A DNA stretch of 10,048 nucleotides, from assembly GCA_038329845.1 (NCBI GenBank), contig JBBQNJ010000113.1, positions 1 to 10,048 of the forward strand, given 5' to 3'. This document shows positions 1 through 5,318 of the stretch, in pieces. Position 1 is the stretch's first letter. The number at the start of each line of letters is the position of its first letter. This stretch comes from JBBQNJ01 sp038329845. Its GTDB lineage: Bacteria > Planctomycetota > Phycisphaerae > Tepidisphaerales > Tepidisphaeraceae. Below the pieces are notes generated by a model that saw only the letters and a list, made by a program, of their open reading frames with translations, was not told the DNA's origin and made no database searches. The position numbers were made by a program, and so were the translations under genes.

Positions 1-1
1 A

Positions 2-1534
2 AAACCTAATTTCTACGCCTCGAGCAATAAGAGCGCCCAGGAAGCCCACGAGGCGATCCGCCCCACCGATGTGAATCTGACCCCCGCCGCGGCCCGGGCG
101 AAGTTGTCGGCCGATGAATTCAAGCTCTACCAGCTCATCTGGAACCGCTTCGTCGCCTGCCAGATGCCCCCAGCGGAGTTCGACCAGACCGCCATTACGC
201 TCGTCGCCCACACCCGAGTAGGCCAGGCGCTATTCCGCGCCACCGGGCGAAAGCTGGTTTTCGATGGCTTCATGCGCGTCGCGGGGATCAGCAGTGACGA
301 TCAGCTTCTGCCGGAACTACGGCCCCAGCAGAATATCTATCCGATCGACTTAAGCCCAACCCAGCACTTCACCCAGTCGCCGCCGCGATACACCGAGGCC
401 AGTCTGGTGAAGGAGATGGAGCGCCTCGGGATCGGTCGGCCCAGCACGTATGCCAGCATCATCCAGACCATCCAGGACCGCGAGTACGTGACGCAGCAGG
501 AGCGGCGATTCTTCGCCACGCTGCTCGGCAAGGTCGTGACCGACAAGCTGATTCAGGCCTTCCCCGAGATCATGAACGTGCAGTTCACCGCCGGGATGGA
601 ATCCGATCTCGACCAGATCGAAGATCAGCACAAGGACTGGGTCAAACTGCTCAAGGAGTTCTACAACCCGTTCCATAAAGGCGTCGAAGGGGCGATGGAA
701 TTGCTTGACCACGCCGGCGGAGCCTCGTCGCCGTATACCTGCGAAAAATGCGGCGGAAAGATGCTCTACCGGATCAGCAAGAACGGATTCTTCCTGGCCT
801 GCGAGAACCGCGAGTGCGCCACGACGATGAACGTCGATCCGCAGGGCCGCCCCACGGTACGCGTAGTCTCGGAACACAAATGCCCGGTCTGCGGACGGGA
901 AATGATCAAACGGCGCGGGCGATTCGGGGAGTTTCTCGGCTGCTCGGGATATTCCCAGAAGAACGAGAAGGGGGAGCCAGCTTGCGCCACGATCATCAAC
1001 CTCGACAAAGCGGGCAATCCTCTGCCGCCTAAGCCCCCGCCTCTCCGCACAACCGTCAAGTGCGAGAAATGCGGCAACGACATGCTGCTGCGCGATTCCA
1101 AGCGCGGACCGTTTCTCGGCTGCTCGACGTTCCCCAAGTGTCGCTCGACACGGATGATGAAAAAACTCACCGGTGCCGATTTACAGCAGGTCGAGGCGCT
1201 GCTGCCGCTGCTGAAGGAAAACGTCCAGCGATCGCAGGAGATGGTGGCGAAGATCATCGGGGCGAATCCCGCGGCGGCGGGAACAGCGCCAAAAAGCAAC
1301 ATCCCGACCGACATTGACTGCGATGAGTGCGGCAAGCCGATGGTGATCCGCCAGGGCTCGCGCGGACCGTTCCTGGGATGCAGCGGATATCCCAAGTGCC
1401 ACAACACCGGCGAAGTGCCGGTCAAGCTCATCGAGGAAATGGGACTCAACGGCGAGGCGACGACCAAGGCGTCGGAAACCGCCAAGTCCGCTGCGGCCGA
1501 ATCGCGCGATGAGGCCGAAGCTGCGGCCGAATGA
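2..1534 (+). CDS. topA: DNA topoisomerase I (type IA), 3' part of gene
   Basis: Type IA topoisomerase, which relaxes negative supercoils through a 5'-phosphotyrosyl intermediate. The frame is open from base 2, so the gene starts upstream; a GTG at 71 is internal. The TOPRIM domain and active-site tyrosine are outside the window. Visible family signatures are AQEAHEAIRPTD (about 38-73) and the ERLGIGRPSTYASII block followed by IQDREYV (about 418-489). The C-terminus carries four Topo_C zinc ribbons of CxxCG type, starting near 740, 881, 1061 and 1319; each has a G(F/P)FL(A/G)C or GEFLGC turn before its last cysteine. An Ala/Glu-rich tail follows. Four ribbons exceed the three of E. coli TopA, though several ribbons are normal in this family. 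The stop overlaps an ATG at 1531 of the next gene (ATGA), suggesting translational coupling. Identification is secure; only the 5' end is missing. Confidence 0.97.
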   Translation, partial: KPNFYASSNKSAQEAHEAIRPTDVNLTPAAARAKLSADEFKLYQLIWNRFVACQMPPAEFDQTAITLVAHTRVGQALFRATGRKLVFDGFMRVAGISSDDQLLPELRPQQNIYPIDLSPTQHFTQSPPRYTEASLVKEMERLGIGRPSTYASIIQTIQDREYVTQQERRFFATLLGKVVTDKLIQAFPEIMNVQFTAGMESDLDQIEDQHKDWVKLLKEFYNPFHKGVEGAMELLDHAGGASSPYTCEKCGGKMLYRISKNGFFLACENRECATTMNVDPQGRPTVRVVSEHKCPVCGREMIKRRGRFGEFLGCSGYSQKNEKGEPACATIINLDKAGNPLPPKPPPLRTTVKCEKCGNDMLLRDSKRGPFLGCSTFPKCRSTRMMKKLTGADLQQVEALLPLLKENVQRSQEMVAKIIGANPAAAGTAPKSNIPTDIDCDECGKPMVIRQGSRGPFLGCSGYPKCHNTGEVPVKLIEEMGLNGEATTKASETAKSAAAESRDEAEAAAE

Positions 1535-3582
1535 ACCACGATTCGACAGCCCCCGCGTGCGGGCCGGTCCGGTTATACTCCTCCACCGGCATGACTGACG
1601 GGCTTGAACCGGTCGATCAACGACTTCCCTGGGCCACCACCGGGGCGGCAATTCTGGCGTTCATCGCACTCTATTACAGCGGGCGAAGTCGCTTCGACGG
1701 CGTGGCGCTCATGGGAACGGTGCTGGTCGCCGCTGCGTTCATCCATCAGCGCCTGCCCGCGAGCCTGGTGCTGGCCTGGTTCCTACGGATCACCATTTTC
1801 GCCGCGATCATCGTGCTGGGGCCGCCTCGACGGCGCATCAATGTTTCGGCGGCGTTCGAGCCGGATTTCGTCCACTATTTCGGCTACCTGCTGATGGCCG
1901 AGCTTCTCCTGCGGGTGTGGCAATATCACAAACAAGGTCCTCCGCCCGGCGACATCATGGTGCTGACGGGGCTGATCTTCATGAGCGCCACCAACACCAT
2001 GGACACCCATCACATCCCCTGGCTGGCACCGCCATTCATGATTCTGATGGGCTTGTCGCTGCGCGATTTTCAGCGTCGCGGACAATCGGCACCTTCGCAC
2101 CGCACCGCCGCCGTTTGGCGACAATGGAGCTGGCGCGGCGGGGCCATCGCGGTGATGATCGGCCTGGGACTCGGCGGATCGCTCGCCGTGGCGTCGTTCG
2201 GGCCCTCGGTCGAACGATGGGCGATGGTGGTCCTGGCCAATCAATACCAAGGCCGCGAAGTCGGCATGAGCGGAACGGCCCAACTCGGGGCGGTCTACAA
2301 TCCCGCCCCATCGCCGCAGCGCGTCATGCGGATTGCAAATTTCCACGGCGGCGATGCCCACCTGCGCGGGTTGGTGTTTGACGCGTATCGCTACGGCAAT
2401 TGGGGACCGTCCATGCGGGCGCGGCAATTCTTCCCCGCCCCGCCGAACGAACTGGGACCGCTGTCGATCGGGCAACGCGCCGCGGTCAACCGCTACGACG
2501 AGGGGATCGGGCTGATCTACGCGCCGTTGGATGTCGCCGGCGTCGTGCCTCGCGATGACCTGCTCATCGAATGGAATCCCGCCGACGGCATGGCGCTGCG
2601 GGAAGAAGGCTCGTTGCGGCAAACGCGCGACTATGACCTGGTGTTCCCCCGACCCGACGAGCGCCGCCATACACCGCTGAATCAACCTCCCGACGACGCC
2701 CAGCGCCCGATGTATCTGCGAATCCCCGAGGAACTCGACCCGGTCGCGGCGCCGATGGCCGAGAAGATCGCCCCCGCGACCCTGCCGCCGATCGAGCGGG
2801 CCCGCGCCATCGAGCGATCGCTTCGGGCGAACCATGCCTATTCCTTGACGGTCAACCCCGGTGAAGGCGATCCGGTCACCAGTTTCCTTCGCGGCGAGAT
2901 CCCCGGGCATTGCCAATACTTCGCCTCCGCCGCCGTCATGCTGCTGCGCTCGGCGGGGATTCCGGCGCGAATGGTCACCGGCTTTTATGCCCATGAGCGC
3001 GAGCCGAACGGCGACCTCACCGTGCGCCAGCGCGACGCCCACGCCTGGGCCGAGGCGTTTGTCGATGATCGCTGGGTGATGATCGACGCGACCCCATCGG
3101 GCGGGCGTCCCGATGAGTTATTCCCGCGGATCTCCCAGGCCCGGCGTATCGGCGAATGGCTCAGCGATCTTCCTGGACTGATCTGGCGCTGGGCGACGAA
3201 TCTGGAACTGTGGCAACTTGGCCTGGCCGGGGCGCTGATGGCCGCGGGATTTGGAACGGTGGCGTTGATCCAGCGCTATCGCCGACGCGCCCCCGGCGAT
3301 CTGCCGTACGACCAACCCGACCTGGCCATGCGGCAGTTGGGGCGGCGGTTCGAGCAACTGCTTAAGCGGGCCGGGCTGGAAATCTCGCCGCGACGAACCT
3401 GGCGACAGCATCTCGGTGCCGCCGATGCGGCGTACGGGCGGTTCGTGGATCGGTACGATGAGGCGCGATTCGGCGAGTTCGATCCCGAGCGGTTTAATCG
3501 CCTCGAGTCGCAACTGCGCCAACTGGAACAGTCGCCGGCTTCGGCGAAATCAGCAATTGTCTCAACGAAAGCGAACGCATGA
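1531..3582 (+). CDS. Membrane-anchored transglutaminase-like protein (TgpA/DUF3488 type)
   Basis: Integral membrane protein of 683 residues with an extracytoplasmic transglutaminase-like cysteine-protease domain. Several hydrophobic segments fill about residues 34-224, followed by the TgpA-type region (HLRGLVFDAYRYGNW near 277-291). The transglutaminase core has a full putative triad: Cys461 in GHCQYFASA, His504 in RDAHAWAE and Asp519 in MIDATPSG. A last membrane span lies near 564-582, ahead of a cytoplasmic tail rich in Arg and Glu. TgpA-like proteins usually neighbour MoxR ATPases and DUF58 proteins, and here moxR follows with an ATGATG overlap. Physiological substrates of this family are mostly unknown. 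Start choice is uncertain. ATG 1531 overlaps the topA stop. ATG 1591 (residue 21) has a TATACT box just upstream, and residues 1-20 do not look family-like, so 1591 may be the real start. Confidence 0.9.
   Translation: MNHDSTAPACGPVRLYSSTGMTDGLEPVDQRLPWATTGAAILAFIALYYSGRSRFDGVALMGTVLVAAAFIHQRLPASLVLAWFLRITIFAAIIVLGPPRRRINVSAAFEPDFVHYFGYLLMAELLLRVWQYHKQGPPPGDIMVLTGLIFMSATNTMDTHHIPWLAPPFMILMGLSLRDFQRRGQSAPSHRTAAVWRQWSWRGGAIAVMIGLGLGGSLAVASFGPSVERWAMVVLANQYQGREVGMSGTAQLGAVYNPAPSPQRVMRIANFHGGDAHLRGLVFDAYRYGNWGPSMRARQFFPAPPNELGPLSIGQRAAVNRYDEGIGLIYAPLDVAGVVPRDDLLIEWNPADGMALREEGSLRQTRDYDLVFPRPDERRHTPLNQPPDDAQRPMYLRIPEELDPVAAPMAEKIAPATLPPIERARAIERSLRANHAYSLTVNPGEGDPVTSFLRGEIPGHCQYFASAAVMLLRSAGIPARMVTGFYAHEREPNGDLTVRQRDAHAWAEAFVDDRWVMIDATPSGGRPDELFPRISQARRIGEWLSDLPGLIWRWATNLELWQLGLAGALMAAGFGTVALIQRYRRRAPGDLPYDQPDLAMRQLGRRFEQLLKRAGLEISPRRTWRQHLGAADAAYGRFVDRYDEARFGEFDPERFNRLESQLRQLEQSPASAKSAIVSTKANA
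1574..1579 (+). promoter_or_regulatory. Candidate -10 box (TATACT) before ATG 1591
   Basis: TATACT, preceded by GGT, ends 11 nt before the in-frame ATG at 1591. Initiation 6-8 nt downstream would give a leader of about 5 nt. A TCGACA at 1543-1548 resembles a -35 box, but the 25-nt gap is too long. If real, this is an internal promoter that lets the transglutaminase and moxR be expressed separately from topA. Based on sequence resemblance alone. Confidence 0.35.
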
Positions 3583-4547
3583 TGCGAATGCAGACCCCCG
3601 CGGACCTCACCGCCAGCCCGTTTCTTCTGAATGTTCGGCGGCTGGAGGAGAACTTGGCCACGGTGATCAAGGGCAAGCTGCGGGCGACGCGGCTGCTGAT
3701 CGTGGCCCTGCTGTCCGGCGGCCATGCGCTGCTCGAGGACGTGCCCGGGACCGGCAAGACCACGCTGGCCAAGAGCCTGGCCCGATCGATCGAAGGCACG
3801 TTTCGGCGAGTGCAGTTCACCCCTGACCTGCTCCCGGCCGACATCACCGGTTCGAGCTTCTACCGTCCGCGGGAAGGCACATTCGAGTTCCGCGAAGGCC
3901 CGGTCTTCGCCAACGTGCTATTGGCCGATGAGATCAACCGCACCAGTCCGCGCACCCAGTCGGCGCTGCTCGAGGTGATGCAGGAAAGCCAGGTGACGAT
4001 CGAAGGGGTCCGCCGCGAGCTGCCCCGGCCCTTCTTCGTGGTGGCCACGGAAAATCCGATCGAGTTTCACGGCACTTACCCGCTTCCCGAGGCGCAGCTC
4101 GATCGATTCGCCATGCGGATCACCATGGGCTATCCCGACCGCGAACATGAGATCGAGGTTTTGTTCAGCCAGCATGAACGCCATCCTTTCGACGCCCTCG
4201 AGCCGGTCTTGACGACCTCGCAAGTCATCGAAATGCAGCAGCAGGTCCGGGCGGTGCGGGTGGATCGCTCGGTCGCCGACTACATCGTGCGGCTGGTTGA
4301 ACAGACCCGCGGCGATGCGCGGCTTCGCGTGGGCATCTCCCCGCGCGGAAGCCTGTCGCTCTATCGCGCCTGCCAGGCCAGCGCCATGCTGTCCGGACGA
4401 GACTTCATCACCCCCGACGATGTGCGCGAGCTGGCCATCGCGACGCTTTCGCACCGTGTGATCCTTGACACCAAGGCCCGCTACGCCGGCGCCCGCCCCG
4501 ATCAAGTCATCGAAGAAGCCATGGAAAAAACCCCCGTCCCGCGATGA
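3579..4547 (+). CDS. MoxR-family AAA+ ATPase
   Basis: AAA+ ATPase of the MoxR clade, 322 residues, the usual length. These are chaperone-like ATPases thought to remodel or activate envelope and von Willebrand-domain partners. Visible motifs: Walker A EDVPGTGKTT (53-62), Walker B VLLADEINR (113-121), sensor 1 VVATENP (154-160), the EAQLDRF arginine-finger region (171-177) and the sensor 2 region GISPRGS (252-258). The C-terminus ends TPVPR, close to the usual family ending, so the protein looks complete. ATG 3579 overlaps the upstream TGA and is followed by further ATGs at 3582 and 3588, so the exact start is ambiguous by a few codons. It is very probably co-transcribed with the transglutaminase. 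The customary DUF58 partner is absent downstream; the last 25 bases are repeated at 4596-4621. Confidence 0.95.
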   Translation: MMRMQTPADLTASPFLLNVRRLEENLATVIKGKLRATRLLIVALLSGGHALLEDVPGTGKTTLAKSLARSIEGTFRRVQFTPDLLPADITGSSFYRPREGTFEFREGPVFANVLLADEINRTSPRTQSALLEVMQESQVTIEGVRRELPRPFFVVATENPIEFHGTYPLPEAQLDRFAMRITMGYPDREHEIEVLFSQHERHPFDALEPVLTTSQVIEMQQQVRAVRVDRSVADYIVRLVEQTRGDARLRVGISPRGSLSLYRACQASAMLSGRDFITPDDVRELAIATLSHRVILDTKARYAGARPDQVIEEAMEKTPVPR

Positions 4548-4621
4548 GGCGCGGCCTGCATCAGCAGGTTGATCGCCCCCTCTTGCGCCGACTGGGGAAA
4601 AACCCCGTCCCGCGATGAGGC
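4523..4621 (+). repeat. Imperfect direct repeat at the moxR 3' end
   Basis: Copy 1 is 4523-4550 and copy 2 is 4596-4621. They share GG, an A-run, a C-run and then GTCCCGCGATGAGGC without mismatch. They differ only in run lengths: six A and five C in copy 1, five A and four C in copy 2. Copy 1 contains the last codons and stop of moxR. Copy 2 is non-coding except for the tiny ORF described above, and its GGGGAAAAACCCC (4594-4606) could fold as a weak 4-bp hairpin. With only two copies it is more likely a local duplication or deletion scar than a CRISPR or dispersed repeat. Confidence 0.75.
4544..4618 (+). other. 24-codon ORF coupled to the moxR stop; possible DUF58 gene remnant
   Basis: ATG 4544 overlaps the moxR TGA (ATGA), the arrangement expected for a downstream operon partner, but the frame closes after 24 codons. 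Its middle reads VDRPLLRRLG, loosely like the LDPxLLRRL opening of many DUF58 proteins, which normally follow MoxR. Its end, GKNPVPR, echoes the MoxR ending EKTPVPR because the DNA there is a repeat of the moxR 3' end. It could be the stump of a deleted DUF58 gene or pure chance. I do not claim a functional peptide. Confidence 0.25.
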
Positions 4622-4634
4622 ACCGCAACGCGTG

Positions 4635-4904
4635 TCAGGCCACCGCCCCCACGGGGGACAACTCGATTAAACTCGCCGGCTCATCAACAAGACTGATGAT
4701 CTGGTTGATCGCCGCAAGCGACGGACGGCTCAGTGAAGTGATTTCAATCCCGATCGGACGGCCGTCGGACGCATAGTCCACCACAAGCCCTCCGGCCCGC
4801 TTTTCGGTCCTGACGCTGCGGTCGGACGCTTTTCGCGGCAACTGCACATACGCCGCCACGCACCTGCCCTTGCGATACGTTACCTCGAGGTAGGATTTGC
4901 GCAT
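4635..4904 (-). CDS. Small DUF2283-like protein
   Basis: Eighty-nine residues from ATG 4904. The pattern fits DUF2283: an N-terminal strand (SYLEVTYRKGR), then VAAYVQLP, an acidic/polar stretch, and the hallmark GLVVDYASDGRPIGIEI. The C-terminal part (about 61-89) reads as a helix plus a short tail. The frame stays open upstream to 4970, but those 22 codons overlap the antitoxin relic in another frame and look unlike the family, so 4904 is preferred. There is no clear Shine-Dalgarno site. DUF2283 proteins have no established function and are often found near small toxin-antitoxin genes. This gene starts inside the last 25 bases of the broken antitoxin ORF, so it may have belonged to the same accessory unit. 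It has no internal stops and appears intact. Confidence 0.75.
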   Translation of the reverse strand: MRKSYLEVTYRKGRCVAAYVQLPRKASDRSVRTEKRAGGLVVDYASDGRPIGIEITSLSRPSLAAINQIISLVDEPASLIELSPVGAVA

Positions 4905-5068
4905 TGGATCCGTTGAGGGCCGAGGCGATACTGCTTTCGCATGAACCCTTCGTTCCGTTTTTGCCACCACGCCATCTGCTGCTCGAGGCTCATGCCCTCG
5001 AGCGGTTCACGCAAGCGGCTCTAACCTTGCCGTTTCATCTCCACTCAGTCAAAAGCCTTAGTCTTCAT
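4880..5068 (-). pseudogene. Broken antitoxin gene of a PIN toxin-antitoxin module
   Basis: Reading from ATG 5068 gives MKTKAFD-stop-VEMKRQG-stop-SRLREPLEGMSLEQQ, then MAWWQKRNEGFMRKQ, and a stop at 4880-4882. The FD(C)VEMK opening and a following LEGMSLEQ-type helix with AWWQKRNE resemble small antitoxins paired with PIN-domain proteins. There, the position now occupied by TGA (5045-5047) is usually Cys and the TAG (5021-5023) replaces a sense codon such as CAG. Apart from these two nonsense codons the frame is collinear over all 63 codons, so this is a recently inactivated gene rather than random sequence. Its ATG lies inside the last codons of the PIN relic, an operon-type overlap. Family assignment comes from remembered patterns, not a search. 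Confidence 0.65.
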
Positions 5069-5228
5069 CTTCAATCGCCTCCAACGGGGAGGTCACGAGT
5101 CTAAATCGCTCCTCGCGCAGATGATCGAAGATGCGGCGGCTGGGTTTGCTGAATTCTTCGTCGAACACACCGCCGTACACGGAGGTATCGGCGTAAACAC
5201 GGACTGGACCCATGTCGCTTATGCTCAT
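5058..5228 (-). pseudogene. PIN-domain toxin remnant (internally deleted)
   Basis: A 56-codon ORF starting at ATG 5228, or ATG 5213 in the same frame. The first 48 residues are a convincing PIN start: VRVYADTSVYGGVFDEEFSK, then a helix SRRIFDHLREERF and a strand RLVTSP. Asp14 in ADTSV is the first metal-binding acid. PIN proteins of this type have about 130-150 residues with further catalytic Asp/Glu residues; all of those are missing. The last residues, SPLEAIEDED, look like the normal C-terminal end of the same family, so an in-frame internal deletion seems to have joined both ends at a shared SPL. It should have no RNase activity. It overlaps the broken antitoxin that follows. A TAG codon at 5235-5237 closes the frame upstream. 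Confidence 0.7.
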
Positions 5229-5236
5229 GGCGATCT

Positions 5237-5242
5237 ATTCTA
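5237..5242 (-). promoter_or_regulatory. Candidate -10 box (TAGAAT) for the PIN/antitoxin relic
   Basis: On the minus strand TAGAAT, preceded by GGA, ends 8 nt before ATG 5228. Initiation 6-8 nt downstream would give a nearly leaderless message. No convincing -35 box is visible 16-18 nt upstream. It may still drive the downstream DUF2283 gene. Sequence resemblance only. Confidence 0.3.
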
Positions 5243-5318
5243 TCCACCGGCGTCGATGACGTTCTTGTCTGACGTTTTCATCCGCACCTTCAGCCCTTCG
5301 CGTTGATCCTGACGCCGC

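Noticed and set aside
766..3042. Minus-strand open frames opposite topA and the transglutaminase gene (766-1539, 1783-3042)
   Set aside because: The opposite strand encodes motif-bearing proteins over the whole length; the antisense translations have no recognisable domains.
4594..4606. GGGGAAAAACCCC hairpin as the moxR operon terminator
   Set aside because: The stem is only 4 bp and is not followed by a T-run; it arises from the repeated moxR end sequence.
5045..5047. TGA in place of a conserved Cys read as selenocysteine
   Set aside because: A TAG follows eight codons later, no SECIS-like hairpin is apparent just downstream, and the partner toxin is also destroyed, so decay is the simpler explanation.
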